A stretch of DNA of 64,000 nucleotides. Source: Portulaca oleracea (taxonomy: Eukaryota; Streptophyta; Magnoliopsida; Caryophyllales; Portulacaceae). The notes below the pieces were generated by a model, which worked only from the letters and a program-made list of their open reading frames with translations, searched no databases and was not told the origin of the DNA. Position numbers and translations under genes: made by a program. The stretch is taken from positions 6,603,582-6,667,581 of the forward strand of contig CM055872.1 in the NCBI GenBank assembly GCA_029582165.1, in the 5' to 3' direction. Shown here one piece after another: positions 22,501 to 35,700 of the stretch. Within the stretch, counting starts at the first letter, position 1. Each line of letters opens with the position of its first letter.

Positions 22501-25500
22501 CCATTTTGAGAGCACATCTTCAGGCACATGATCCAATTTTCTCCATGACTTTGAGATACTTGATAAGGTTTTAATTCCCTCTTTGGATTTTGGCTTCCAC
22601 AATTTTCCAGTTCACTTTTAGAGATGATATTAATATTAATGGTGTTTGTCTTTGTTGTTTATATCAGTATTCACAAGGAATTCTGTCTTCGTCAAGGTGC
22701 TTCTTCTCCCATTTCTGATCTTACAGAAAGGTTACTTCTTGAAGACAAGGATCCCCCAGCAACACCTCAAGAGTCTCTTTTTGAAGTCCCCCCATTTGAT
22801 GAGGTGATATTTCTTGAGTTTGCATGTTAATATTCTCTGATGTAGTGTGTGCTGGGCACAGGCCACCACTCTGAATTCTGTCAGCATAATTGTTGGACAC
22901 GTCTTTGTTTATTCTTATGACAAAGCGTTTTTAGTCATATCTGATTCTTCCAATAAACGCAGGTGGATATACAAGCTCTTGCACATGCTGTTCAGCTTAC
23001 TAGACAGGGGGCTGTTGATAGTTTGAGATTTGCCAAGGGCGACTTATTCAAGGCATTTCAGGTTTTTCTTTTTTTGATCAATTTGCCTATTTATGTTTCT
23101 GTTCTACCATTCCTTGTTGTGGTTGGATGAATTCCCTTCCCTCTTTTCCATTATTTATGTTTCCATTGTACTATTCTTTGTCGTGGTTGAATTAATTCCC
23201 TTCCCTCTTCTCCATTTGTCAAATGTAATATGTGGGTTTGGAAGACTTTGCATGGAGGCATCAGGTCTGATAAACTAGGTTCCTTCTATGAACTCTGATG
23301 TGCCGTGATGGGGGCCACTGGCAATATATAATAAATTGACCTGCACACTTGCTCTTGATTTTCTATTGTAAGAATGCTCAGACATTGCAGCAACAAACAT
23401 AGGTTTGTTCAATGTTGCACCTGGTATTAAACCTGTTGGTGCAGCATTTTAAGCATCTTGCATTTATCACTGTGAACCCATGAATTGATTAGTTGCCTTG
23501 TGAGAGGTAGCACATATGTCATTTTGCTCTTGCTATGGCATATCTTATTGATAAAAAAATCTATTTTGTTGGGTTGGAAAGGAAAAATAAGCTTATTGCT
23601 AAATGTGCTCATTTCCTCTCATTGTTCATTGGTGTCTTGCTATTGTCATCTTTTTTTTTAATAATTAAATATATATAAAATATATAACTATATGATGAAA
23701 ACTGAAAAGATGAGATGCTTAGAAAGCATCGAGCACAATTGTGTACATCTGAAATACATGCTATCCATATAATCTACGTATCCAAAGTGAAAAACAAAAC
23801 TTTCCATTAACCCAAAAGAAAGGTGATTTGTTATTGTCATCTTTTAGTTTGCCATGATAGTATTTTGACCTTGTTTGTTTATATCGCATCTGAGGCTTTC
23901 TGCTTATCTGCTTATGTCCCATCTTGTCTACAATTGACTCTTGTCGATGATGTTAACTGCCAATCTTTGTCCTACTAGATGTGGTTTTTAAATGTATGGC
24001 CTTTATTTTCAGAAATTATGTTGATGGCAGAAGTTATCTACTACAAATACGTTATATTTCAGATTATTTTGCCTTATTTTAGTCAGAATTGGAGTTTGTC
24101 AGTTAATAAGGTTTTGTATGTTTGACTTGCTTCAGAATGAGATTTGCCGGGTAAGGTTGGATATGTCTGTTCTAGACGAGCTTGTCCGCGAGTATTGTGT
24201 TTACAGGGGTATAGTTGACCCTGTTACCCCTCCCTCTGGTATGTGAAATGTTTTTGTTGTATCTGACTGCCTTGCATTTTAAAAGCTTTTTAATAAGTCA
24301 ATCATTCTCTTGATATCGGGAGGTCTGTGTGTGGTTGTGATAGGGTCTGGCTTGCCGTCGCTCTCTGGACATTCGGAAGCTGAACGATCTGGCTCCGGTT
24401 GCTGCTCATCCAGAAATGGTTCTCCTGATGGGGATAGTGGAAACAGTAAAAATTCTGATGGTGAATCTTCTATCAGCAACGCTCATATAGATGCCTTCGA
24501 AATCAGTACAGAAATGACTACAAACCTAGACACAGATGTGGAAATGCGATTTCCTAGTGAAAATGCAAGCAACCTTGATGATTGTAGCACTAGTGGAATC
24601 CATCAAGCCAAAAGTTCAAGGGTATGTCAAAGAAATAGAAGTTATGCAGTAGGAGAAGGAAGGAGACGCAAGAGATGGAGGGGCAGAAATAGTGATTCAG
24701 ACTATTCTGCTGTACACTCTGATGGGAGCAATAAGCGAGAGGTCAGTCTGGTCTCCCTGAATGTGCTAGGATTCTCTTCTCTTTATGGAAGAGACATGAA
24801 TAGTTGTCTAGTATCCGTTTCCGTGTTTCTTATTCTATTTCTAATGATCATTGTTGATGCAGGCCTTTGAAAAGCGTGCCTCTGTGGATGTATCGTACAA
24901 CAAGGACGATAAGTGTGAAACTGTCTTGGGCATAAAAGAACTAGCTAGTAAAGGTATGGCTGCAGAGGTAGTTGACGAAGTAAATGCACTAGACCCTGAT
25001 TTCTTCGGACAAAACTCGGTGTTGCTTTTTCAACTGAAGCAGGTAATGAGTCCTGACACCCAGAAATGTAGATTTTGCAAATGTGAAGGAAACTTCTCAG
25101 GATGCAGAGTATCATCCCTCAACTATTTGCTGTTTTCAGGTTGAATTTCTAAAGCTAGTTGACTCAGGCGATCACTCTGGTGCATTGAAGGTTGCATGCT
25201 CTTATTTGGGGCCTTTAGCAGCCAATGATCCAGGACTTCTGAAGCCGTTAAAAGAGACGCTGTTGGCATTACTCAGACCTAACGAAGCTGCATTTAAGAA
25301 AGACTTACCCTTGGAGGCATTAGCAAGCTCACTCCAGGTACTATACTTATTGTCCCATTGTTTAGTTCTAGAGGTTTGTGTTACTCAGAGTACAATCTGG
25401 TGCTGAAAATTTGATTGGTAAAATGTGTTCCCTGCAATTTGCAAATTGTTATGTTGGGTTGTTATACAAACAAGAAGGTAGGAAGGCTTACTGTCAAGTC

Positions 25501-28500
25501 TATTGCAGGCAGGATGAGTTCCGTGACTGCCAGCTCGGTATTAAATACTAGCCAGTTATAACACCAGTAACACTAGTGATAGTAACTGATGGAATTTAGT
25601 ATTAGTTTTGTTGTGGATCGTATGTTCATTGTCAAAAGTCTCAATTTGTTATCCTGCAAATTGTGCATTAGAAGGTTATGTTTCCAGTTGATGAAGCTAG
25701 CTATAGTGTAAAAGTTATTACATCTTCAGGTCCTCCTGACGAGGGCCTGGCAATGGGCTTGGGGTTTTTCCTGCTTTATCCTTACCCATACCCACTTTCA
25801 AACACCCTACCCATACCCACCGGGTTTTTGTAAAACAGTAGTTACAGTACCCATACACATACCCTCCGGGTATTGCGGGTATCACGAGTTTTAAATGGTT
25901 ATAAACACACAATAAAAATAAAAAACGCATTTAACACCCTTTTTACCACCCTTTTAGTCAAATTTGCACCGGCACCACTTTGGAAATATTCAGGATGTAA
26001 CAATAGGGTCTTGGTGTCTTCCTGCCAGTACATCAACATATGCAGAGGTTCTATCACAGTGGGGACTCTTTATAGCAACATGGTTAAGAGCTGGAGAGAA
26101 ACCCTGCACATGAAACACCCGTTTAACACCCTTTGTTGAACTTTAAAATGTATGTATAAAAAATGGGTACTAAATGAGGCGGGTACGGGGCAGTGTTGGA
26201 CAAAACGGGTACGGGTTGAGTAGGGGCGAGTATGAGGCATTCATGAAGGGGATCATTATTTGAATCTTCTTAATTCTCAATCTTCATCATTGTATCTTAC
26301 GGAGATTTGTGCTTTCAATTCCGCCATTATTTGGAAGTTTTTGACCCCTTAATAGGCTGTGTTCTTTGTTTGGGAAGCTATGCATGGGGCACAACCAGAA
26401 ATTGTTCATGAAGGGGGTCATTGTTTGAATCTTCTTAATTCGCAATCTTCATCATTGTATCTTACCGAGATTAGTGCTTTCGCTTCCACCATTATTTGGA
26501 AGATTTTGACCCCTTTATAGGTTGTGTTCTTTGTTTGGGAAGCGATGCATGGGAGTATCCTCACTTGTGATAATTTACAGAAAGGGGGAGGATTTTATTA
26601 ATAGGTGTTTTATGTGTAAGAGGGATCTTGAATCTTTGTAGGATTTAGCCTTTTGGTGCTTAGGTGTTGTTTGGGTCATTTCCTATTCTGCTAGAAGTCA
26701 TCTTCTTGCTTGGGAGAGTGCCTTCGATAAGAAACCGAAGAAGAAGATTGCCATGGCTACAAGACATGTGATTTTGTGGAGTATTTGGAGAGAAAGGAGC
26801 CAAAGGGTTTTTGAGGGAGTTGAAACTCCTCTTCAGCACTTGGGAAGTGATGCATGGGAGCATCCTCACTTGTGATAATGTACAGAATTGGAGGATGATT
26901 TTGGTTAATAGATGTTTTATGTGCAAGGACTTTGAATCTCCGGATCATTTATTGCTGCATTGTGACTTTGCTAGGTCTCTTTGGGATTTAGCCCTTGGTG
27001 CTTAGGTGTTGCTTGTTTCGTTTCCTATTCTATTAGAAGTCATCTTCTTGCTCAGGAGGTTTCTTGGGTAGGAAACCAAAGAAGATGGCCATGGTTATTC
27101 CACATGCAATATTTTGGAGTATTTGGAGAGAAAGGAACCAGTCAACCAGAGGGTCCTATTACTACTCACACACACACCCACACCCACACCCACTGACCCA
27201 CCCACCCACCCTCCCCTATCTCCTTGCATTATTGAGGAAGAGGGTGATCTGGGATTGGTTTCTTGTGGAATGTCTCCATCGTTATGTAGATCATAGAGGG
27301 CTTTTCGATTGACTAGGATAGCATTGATCAACATCCAACTGTTTGTCCATTCACAGATAGACTGTTCCAACTTGTGCCTGGGGCCTGCAGCCCTGCAAGG
27401 ATATGTGTAGTCCAACACCTTATGCCATCATTCTACGCTTTCTACTTCAATTATTAACAGGTTTGAGGGCCATCACCTTGTCTCCATATTGTAGTTCATT
27501 CCCCCCCCCCCCTTTTTTTTTCCACGCACGTGTTTTTTGGGGGGGGGGGGGGTATTCAAGTTATGGATTTCTTTGATGCATTGATGGACTTTGTGATCCC
27601 TGCCGCACAGCAGTTTTCCTGACCATTGTTGCTGGACTGTACAACTTTGGGAACAATCTAATTGATGATGGGATGATAAAGCATAGGAAAATTGATAACA
27701 AAATGGTAAATTCTAGGTTTTGTGTCATTTTACAGCAGGTGGATTAAGTTAGCGGACAATCTTTGAGGGAATTGATTTAGTGCATTGAAAGGTCCCAGAA
27801 CATGCTTGACACATTTAATTTTGTATTTTGATGGATAGGTTGCAATTGGTCAGAAGCTTGGTATTCAGGAACCACAACTTATGAGAGTCATGCAAGCGAC
27901 TCTGCATACACATAATGAGTGGTTTAAACTTCAAATGTGCAAAGATCGCTTTGAATCATTATTGAAGATTGATGCTCTGAAAGAAGTCAAAAGCATGTTG
28001 GTTGCCAACTCTATTTATGGCTCGAATGTGGATGCTCATGTTCATGGCTCTTCTCAAGTTACAGTCTCATCTAGTAATAGGCTGCCAGAAGATGGTAGCA
28101 GTCCTGTTCAAGTCTCTTCTCAAGAAGTTTGCGATGAAGGTGCAATACTCAAAGTAATGGTAAGTATAAACTTTGGAGTCAATGATGTGCTTGTGAATGC
28201 ATTTTTGTTTTGTTTCATCATTCATTGTTACAGTCTATCAGTGTGTGGTTTCTCTCCCAAGGCATTGCTAACATTTGCTGATGGTGCATACTATTCTTTT
28301 CCGTGCCTAATATCTCTGCTTTGTTTAATAACGTTGTAAATAGGATGTAAATGAATTTAGGTAACCTTTTTGTATCTGATTGTTGATCGCTGGGTCATTT
28401 GTTGGTTCACTGAAAGCTAGCTTACAGCTGCCTAGGTTTTTCATGGGTTGTTCCTAATTCAATCCAAAACCACGTACATGGGAGGGCTATTTTCTAGGTT

Positions 28501-29034
28501 GTTTTGGTGGGTAGCCATGTATTTATTTTTAGGGCTGGCAAAATTTTGTTCAACCTGAAATACCCGAATTGTCCGACCCGGAAAAAACCGGGTATGGAGG
28601 TAGAGTTTTCATCCGAATTTTGATAATTGATTGAATATTCGGACATAAAATTTCCCTTTTTCTATTGTCTGAACCCGATTCTGACTTGAAGTTAGTTTCA
28701 TCCGAATTGTTTGACCCAGTCCGACCCAAAATAAAATCGGTTAGGACATGTATTTCTCGTTCGAATTTTGACGTTGATTGAATTTACCCAGACCCAAATT
28801 TTCACCAATGCTATTGATTTTGTAGGTTGTTTCGGATTTAGAGCTCTTCACATACATTTTCATCGATGCTTAAGTAAACTCTTGTGCTATGCTGCTGCCC
28901 TTGTGTTAACAATGCTAAAAAGGGTGCTAATTTTGATACAGGAATTCCTAGCTCTCCCAAGGGCGGATGCCATTCATCTGTTGGCGCAGTACAACGGCAA
29001 CGCTGAGACTGTGATCCAACAAATTTTTGCATAG
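19509..29034 (+). CDS. CTLH/CRA-domain (RanBPM-like) protein with duplicated module
   Basis: Twelve exons join in frame: 19509-19823, 19928-20029, 20138-20218, 22458-22567, 22668-22803, 22963-23061, 24136-24238, 24344-24741, 24863-25042, 25140-25337, 27839-28159, 28942-29034; 711 residues. A LisH-like helix (8-27) is followed by a Ser/Pro tract (29-59), a CTLH/CRA module (about 62-281), an acidic/Ser-rich linker with a basic NLS-like patch (RRRKRWRGR, 422-430), a second CTLH/CRA-like module (about 460-620) and a C-terminal UBA-like helix pair (682-711, [18 protein letters not shown]). CTLH/CRA proteins build ring-like ubiquitin-ligase scaffolds such as GID/CTLH; a role here is inferred from family only. 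It resembles Arabidopsis At5g66810 as I recall it. The exon 3 acceptor is AAG rather than CAG/TAG. Introns 3 and 10 exceed 2 kb and are packed with transposons. Confidence 0.88.
19870..19898 (+). repeat. (GTT)n microsatellite in intron 1
   Basis: About nine TTG units directly after the first exon of the CTLH/CRA gene. Confidence 0.9.
20523..21108. mobile_element. hAT-like element hosting a nested MITE, in intron 3
   Basis: Ends are CAGGGGTGGGCAA and, reverse complemented, CAGGCATGGGCAA (11 of 13 match, the Ac-like CAGGG start). Flanks CATGCAAC (20515-20522) and GATGCAAC (21109-21116) agree at 7 of 8 positions. The interior is GGGTCGGG/GGCCC rich. It is interrupted by another insertion at 20583-20745, so the outer element is about 415 bp without it. 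Confidence 0.75.
20583..20745. mobile_element. nested 163-bp MITE inside the hAT-like element
   Basis: Ends read CAGTGGCGGAT and, reverse complemented, CAATGGCGGAT. The flanks GGGTCCGG (20575-20582) and GGGTCAGG (20746-20753) agree at 7 of 8 bases, as expected of an 8-bp target duplication. AT-rich interior. Confidence 0.75.
25730..26235. mobile_element. truncated GGGTACGGG-type hAT-like element in intron 10
   Basis: Sequence rich in TACCCATACCCA and GGGTACGGGT motifs near both ends and AT-rich between, like the subterminal repeats of the complete elements, but no matching terminal repeat or target duplication was found. It runs into LINE debris at about 26236. Confidence 0.5.
26236..27165 (+). 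pseudogene. repeated 3'-end fragments of a LINE (RVT zinc-binding region)
   Basis: Several diverged copies of the same LINE segment lie head to tail: one unit with GAATCTTCTTAATTC...TTGGAAG at about 26245 and 26410, and another with CATCTTCTTGCT...GGAGTATTTGGAGAGAAAGGA at about 26695 and 27035. The 26811-27005 frame contains [20 protein letters not shown], the zf-RVT signature at the C terminus of plant LINE ORF2. Frames are broken. All within intron 10 of the CTLH/CRA gene. Confidence 0.75.
27157..27215 (+). repeat. CA/CCA-rich simple repeat
   Basis: CACACACCCACACCCACACCCACTGACCC-type low-complexity tract; open frames across it are artefacts of composition. Confidence 0.85.
28531..28815 (+). 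repeat. CCGACCCGG-type dispersed repeat, copy in intron 11
   Basis: Starts GGGCTGGCAAAATTTTG and carries TGTCCGACCCGGAAAAAACCGGG. The same sequence, colinear over its length, occurs at 51660-51930. Probably a non-autonomous element of the same broad class as the hAT-like ones; target duplication not found. Confidence 0.7.
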
Positions 29035-29693
29035 CCGAGGACCGACAAGAGGAGTGTCCTCTTTTCAAGACTGTAGCATACGCAGAGCAGCAGGTATTCG
29101 TTCCTTGCTTGTGGAACTCCGTTTATTCAGTTGACACTCTGTAGATATAATCATATAAATACGGGTTACTTTCACAAGATTTAGCCTAGGAACATTCGTT
29201 TTCGTTTTCGTTTTCATTTTCATTTTCTTCCCTCGCGATTCTTTCTTGTTTATAAACTTTCTGCACAGATGAGACGATGTTGAAGCACTCTAGCTACATG
29301 TAATTGAGTTGGGTTAGAAATGCCATAAAGTTGCACATCCACTTGTTGAACTCTAAATTTGTAACATTCAGTGTGTACGTATGGTGTAGAATTGTTTGAG
29401 TTGTCCATTTTCGGGGTCTACTGACCACTAATACAATACAAGTGTGTCGGTCCTCAGCTAGCTTTGGCATGCAACTGTGAAGTTGTCTTGTCTGTCATCT
29501 TGCTCTCGTTTCATTAGGGATGCTATAGATTCGGATTCAGGCAATTTCAGCTTTGCGCGGATTGATTCCTTGGACGAATGGGACAGCAGACAAACTTAAA
29601 TTTCAGGTGTATGGTTTTCGGCCAAATTGGCTATGGTAAATTTCGGACAAAAAATTGCGAGTCTTCAATAGCTTCGCTTGTAATGGTTATAGT
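29035..29693. other. 3' region of the CTLH/CRA gene
   Basis: Contains the presumed 3' untranslated region, with a TTTTCGTTTTCATTTTC pyrimidine run near 29200, and no further coding sequence. Confidence 0.5.
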
Positions 29694-30327
29694 TAGATCA
29701 ACCCGAACCCGAAATAAACCAAACTCAAAATACCCTCAAATGAGTGGGTCAAACCTGACCTGTCCGTTTGATCCAAAAATTTTAAATTTCTTTTACGTTC
29801 AACTCTATTAAATTTTGTGATTTTTCGTTGGAATCCATGACTATTAAACTATTAACTATAACTCATTCATCTGTTATTTCTCTAATTTATGTTGAAATTG
29901 TTGGGATTTACCCTTGAGTAAAATGTCTCATTTCAGAAAAGTAAAGGGAAATAACATGATATTTAAGTTAAGTGAATTACTAACACCAATTAGTTTTAAA
30001 ATGGAATATCACCTTTGTGTACCATGGGCCTTAGTTAAAATGAGTTTCTACTTTGGATCTCCCCAACAAAAACATTCATAATAATCAATCATTACTAGAA
30101 AATATTCATATTTTATTATGTGTATAGTTACTTGTATAAGAAATAGTATTTTGAGACATTATTTTAAAGAAACAGCAGAAAAGGTCGCAGTAATAACCCG
30201 TTGGGTTGACAAAACCAAAATGCATCGCTCATGTTTACTCGGATATGAAATACACCCGACCCGTATTTAACCAAACCCGATATGTAAACAGCTTGTAACT
30301 TGCCACCCGCCCAAATTGACAGGTCTA
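29694..30327. mobile_element. hAT-like element, partner of 31720-32228
   Basis: Flanks GTTATAGT (29686-29693) and GTTGTAGT (30328-30335) agree at 7 of 8. The right end reads ...TTGACAGGTCTA; the left end appears partly lost (TAGATCAACCCG). Interior shares TTTGATCCAAAAA, TTATTTCTCTAATTT, ATTTTATTATGT and AACCCGTTGGGTTGA with 31720-32228, but it carries roughly 150 extra bases near 29900-30090. Confidence 0.65.
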
Positions 30328-30942
30328 GTTGTAGTACAGGAAGTGACAATCGGTAAGATAGGAAGCAACACTGACATAGGTGTATCGTTTTCCCTTGAAT
30401 ATAAAGTGAAATAGGGGAAGTCATAAATGTTGGAGCTATGTTATTAGGTAGACGGAGGATTACCTAATAATTTTCCTCATCTCATAGCCAATTATGGCTC
30501 GGTTTTTCTCGGTAAAAATCAATTTTTTTTGTAAAAACTAACATTTGTATTTTGTAGGCAGTAAGAGATTCCAGTAAGCAACATTTTTCTAGTCAGTTGG
30601 CATTCTGGAAAAGATGAACATGAGTTAGGCGTTTAGATTACTCACATTTTGACTTGAGTTTATCAAACTAGAAAGAAATAATTTAGAAAAAGAATGATGG
30701 GGAAATCCGATAATAATTTCTTGGGGATTTGAAAAAAGATGGCATTGCATATTCAATCACGCCATTGATGAAGCATCACGCACGTATCCACGCTTCATCT
30801 CACAAACGTAGTAACGTGTTTTTTTTTTTTTTTTAATGATCAAACCTTGGTGTTGGTGGGTGGGGACTTGAATCATTTCTTCTTTTCTTCAATAATTATT
30901 ATGTCCTCAACTTTCACTTATGCTTCTACCTATTACTTATTA

Positions 30943-31152
30943 AGACCCTGTTTTTTTTCTGCGGTATTTTGCGGTATGGTGTGATGAGGTGTGGTGGAAT
31001 TGTGGTGGGTGTGGTGGAATTGTGGTAGGTTATTGATATGTGGGGTAAGTGAGGAGAGAGAATATAAAAAATAGAGGAAAAAAGTGAGGAAAGAGAAAAG
31101 TAATTGTGATAAAATGTGGTGAGTTGTGCAAACCGCAGGAAAGAACATGGCT
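30943..31152. mobile_element. Tourist-like MITE (GTGTGGTG family)
   Basis: Ends AGACCCTGTTTTTTTTCTGCGG and, reverse complemented, GCCATGTTCTTTCCTGCGG are similar, and TTA lies at both edges (30940-30942 and 31153-31155). The interior is rich in GTGGTGGAATTGTGGT. Diverged relatives sit at 5505-5765 and 7545-7885. Confidence 0.6.
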
Positions 31153-31719
31153 TAAATTATTCCTTGATTCTGAAATAAATACTATTTAATTATCGAAATG
31201 AACTTAATTTAAGAGATGATAGTCTATCCGATCTTTTATGTTTTGATAATGATTAAAATTTAACGAAAGTAAACAACTTTGCAAAGGACCAAAAAATGTC
31301 AAATAGCACTTCAAAATACCCACCCAAGTTAAAAATTGGGTAAGGTACCAATCAAAAAATCCTAGGCAAAGCCATGGTAAAAATTTGTGAAATTAATAGT
31401 AAGAATGTTGCATCAAAAACCATGCAATATCAAACTACTAGTATACACTTGAACTCAATTCTTCCTTCTCCACAATAAAAGGAATTCCAAATAGGAACTT
31501 TGAATAAAATATTTGTCATTATCTTAATTTACTGCACACAATATTTATATTTTTGAATAAAATGAAAAGAAAAATAATTTTCCACCAATAACAAATAAGG
31601 AAAAATGCAAGATGTGGATTTCATTTTGGAATGATTTAAGGTTCAGAATGAATTTCAGAATTCTGGAACTTGCAAAAAATGGAATGGAATGACAATGAAT
31701 TATTGAAAAGAGTTCCAAC

Positions 31720-32228
31720 TAGACCTGGCAATTTCTAACCCGACCCGAATCCGCCCGAAATTTCTGGGTTTTGAACATGATTTTTTCAACTAAACCCGAA
31801 ATACACCGAACCCGAGAATTAACAGGTCAAACGCGACCCGCCCATTTGATCCAAAAAATTAACTTTTTAAATTCAACTTTATTAAAATTTCTGACTTTTC
31901 ATTGGAATTTTTAACTATTAAAATATAAGCGCGACTTATTTATTTGTTATTTCTCTAATTTGAGTTAAAATAGTTACAATAATCTTTCATTACGAGAAGA
32001 TAATTAATCATATTTTATTATGTATATTGTACAAAAATAGTATTTAGAGACCTTTTTTTAAAAATTAAAAACGAAAAAAATGTCGCAATCATAACCCGTT
32101 GGGTTGATCCAAAACCGAAATACGCAGCCCGTATTTACCTGAACCCGAAATACACTCAACCCGTATTTACCCAAATCCGATATACGCCCGATCCGAAACT
32201 CACCCGCCCGACCGAATCGACAGGTGTA
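31720..32228. mobile_element. 509-bp hAT-like element
   Basis: Ends TAGACCTGGCAATT and, reverse complemented, TACACCTGTCGATT. Flanks GTTCCAAC and CTTCCAAT agree at 6 of 8, a decayed target duplication. CCCGACCCGAA and CCCGAAATACAC repeats crowd both ends. Confidence 0.7.
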
Positions 32229-32659
32229 CTTCCAATAGATGCATATGCTTAGATAGTTGTGACCCTTTGTGAGTGCTAGTAGTAGGAGACATTTCCACTC
32301 TTTCAATGGACCATTGGCATCTTTATTAATAGTGGTGGAGTTTTTTTTTTTTTTGATAGGATAATAGTGGTGGAGTTGTTAGTACAATAGATGTACTTAT
32401 CGGCCACGCTCCATATTTACAAAATTTAAAGAGATTAGTATGGAGGTAATTAATTTTAAGATTATTGAATATTACTGTACTTCTATCCATAAAGAGACAT
32501 TTTAATAGGAATAAAAAAAAACTAAAAAATATTTTAAAGTTAAAGTTCTTTGAATTGTTATAAACACCAACAAACAATAAGTAATAAATTTTGTAATAAT
32601 CTGACATCAACACATTAGATTTGGTCTTCCTTTCATCCCGTCATCCTCCTACAATAACA

Positions 32660-32660
32660 C

Positions 32661-32695
<35 letters not shown>

Positions 32696-32696
32696 C

Positions 32697-32752
<56 letters not shown>
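32660..32752. repeat. (TTA)n microsatellite
   Basis: About 30 ATT/TTA units with one ATCATTT interruption. Confidence 0.95.
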
Positions 32753-32753
<1 letters not shown>

Positions 32754-32759
32754 GTGTAT

Positions 32760-35700
32760 GAATTGCTTGATGATTCTAGTCAATGTTCCTTAATCCTTAG
32801 TTTGGGTTGTTATGATTTTTTATTAGTTTTGCTCTAATCTATTTTCTTTTACCAAGCCTTAGCCAAGTGTGAACATTTTGTATCTTTTCTTTTCTTTTCT
32901 TTGGGGTCTTCCCCTCTTTTTTTTTTTTTTTTTTTTTTTTTACCAAGGTGAATAAAAAGGCCATAGAATACTGCATCAGCATAAAACATCAAAGAAAGGT
33001 ACAACAACTTCATAACACAAAAATAACACAAAGAAAGAAAACAATCTAATCGAGCATCATGTTTTCTAATAAAATTGTGTAAAGTCTAATAGAATTTCCA
33101 AGCATGGAAAAAAGCCCCAAAATGGGAAAGGAGAGTTCATAAACGCTAATTAAGTGGTTTAGGACGGCTAATTAAGTTGCTTAATTATAATGTTACCCAC
33201 CCATAGTAAAATGTCCCTCTCATTGTAAGTTAGTGTTCATTAACAATAACCACCTAATTTCTGCAAATTAATCCAAATGTCATTTTAAATGAGATAATCC
33301 TCTAAGCAAGTAAATTACTAGATTGCTTAGACACTAAAAAATTCTCACTTTCCAAATTATTTTTTTTCCATGCTATTTTCCTAAAACCAAACGGATCCTA
33401 AGTTACAAAGGGCAAAAAAATGCATGGAAGCTAATGTGAACTATTAGATTTGTAATGAAAGTCGAAAAAATATTATCATAAAAATATATTGTTATAATTC
33501 TTTTTATAAAATATGTCATAAGAAACTTTTGTCAAATAAAAATATTAAAGATCATGTCATATTCATTGAGTGACAGTTAATATGGAATTGGTTGAGAAGA
33601 CTATTAGAATAAATTGTTCGAGAATAATATGAAAATGAAATAGTTTAAAATCCGTTTGGTTGAATTAGAATTATATAAATTCATGAAAGTCGATCAAAGA
33701 TAATAATTTCTAAAAAAATTAAAAATGAAACTTAATCTCATATAAATTAGTCAAAGACACATCCTCGAAAATAAGAAGTTTATAATGAAAACTACAATTT
33801 TAAGAAAACTCTACGTACAATTCTTAAGTCAATATTATAAAATTTCAGTGATGTTCACATTTTACTTGAAAATTTTTTTAGATAAATAACTGATTAAATT
33901 GATTTCCTGATACAATTTTTTTTTTGAACCTTCAACTAATTTACACTTACGGCTTCATATTTTATTTGATTTAGACTAATTATATATTTCCTCTAATTTT
34001 TCACTACTTAAATATTTTATAACAAATAAGATGTACAAGTGGGGATGAATATATAAGATGGTATTTCAAAATCATAGCAAATTTTAGGACAAGCTTAGAT
34101 CACGTAGTCACGTCACCTTTTAGGGAAATTAAAATAATAAATAGTAAATAAATAAATAGACATGAAATTTGACTTTTGATGGTTGATTAGAAGTCGTTAT
34201 CAATGTGTGTCAATAAATTTTGAGCAGCGGGAAAAAGGCAACAGTGTCTTCCATCTTCCTACTCTTTTGTAGGGTGAAATATATTTTGATGTTTTCTCTG
34301 TTTTAATATTACTTTCTTTCCATTTTATCTTTTGAACTTAAAATTTTAATATTTCAATCATTAATTTCTTGGTATATATAATGTTTTGTTATAAAAAAGT
34401 ATTATTATTAAATTTATAGAGAAAAATACTATCACAAAAATATAATAATATAATTTTTTGACAAAATATTATATATAAAATTATCAATTAAAAATAAATA
34501 TTGAAAACTATAAAATAATTAATACTCGACAGATAATATGGGCGACAAAAACCGACGTGCATGATTTTCTGGACAAGTTTTAAAACAAAACTACAAAAGT
34601 CAAATGATAGCAAGTGTTGTGTTGTTTCTTTTTTATTAGTCTACCATCAATTTGATCATGTTCTTTGTTTTTCCAATTGGAACCTATTCAACATTTGATG
34701 TTTCAATCTTTTATCGTCAAGGACGAGCTCAACAAGAAGGTCCAGAAACCCTAAAAAAGTAAATAGTATTGGATACCCTTTATTATGTAATTTTAGTAAA
34801 TTTTAAACTATTTTTTCCTAGTATTATACATGAAATTGAAAAGCAAACCACCAATAAAAATGAATTTATTAAATAAAAATTTTAAAGCATAAAATTTAAG
34901 CAAAACATATTATATTCTTTTGGGTTCGTTGGAATCAGTCTCTTTATATAATATTTTTGTGAATGGAGGAAGACCGTCTACATCTAAATCTCCTCAAACT
35001 CTGCGTTGGCAGGATTATAATAAAGTTTGTTGTTATTTTATATCATACAATTCCATTCCATAGCATAATTACATAATAGAATAAGAATATTAGTGGATAG
35101 CAAGTATTCAATTAAAACTACACTAGTTTAGAATGAAATTACGACGATATGGACCGGATCATATCACTTGAATTGAATTGTATTTGTTAAGTTATTAGTC
35201 TTTCAATGTTGGCAAAATATCATCACAAATGCTTCAATTATACTTATCAATTTGCACATGTGGATACAGGCTTTAATTACATCCGAATAATAACCATTAT
35301 ACCAGCAATATTAGATGGGTATAAGTATGTTGCTCATATTTAATACCCGCTAAATATGGGTAAAGATAAGAGTGGTGATTTTGAAAATGGGCATGTGTGA
35401 GGTTACAGTACTCCCAGCCCCAAACCCCATCTCATTGTCATCCATAATTACAACCCACAAAATATGAGCTTTATGGTTGTGAGGCTTTGTATGCCAACAC
35501 CTAACTGAACCACGAGTCAATCAATGACCGAAGTGGATATCAACCGGTAATAGTCGGTAAACTACAAACATTTTGAACCAAGAAAAATTTGAGCAAGAAT
35601 CTAAAACAACATAAAATTGCAGGCATCAAATCCGTACATGATATTGTTGGAACCCCATAAATGCTAGGAATCCTGGACAATGTGTGGACGATAAGGTATG

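Noticed and set aside
27095..27418. 107-codon minus-strand frame
   Set aside because: Crosses a CA/CCA simple repeat and LINE debris; Gly/Val-rich composition comes from the repeat.
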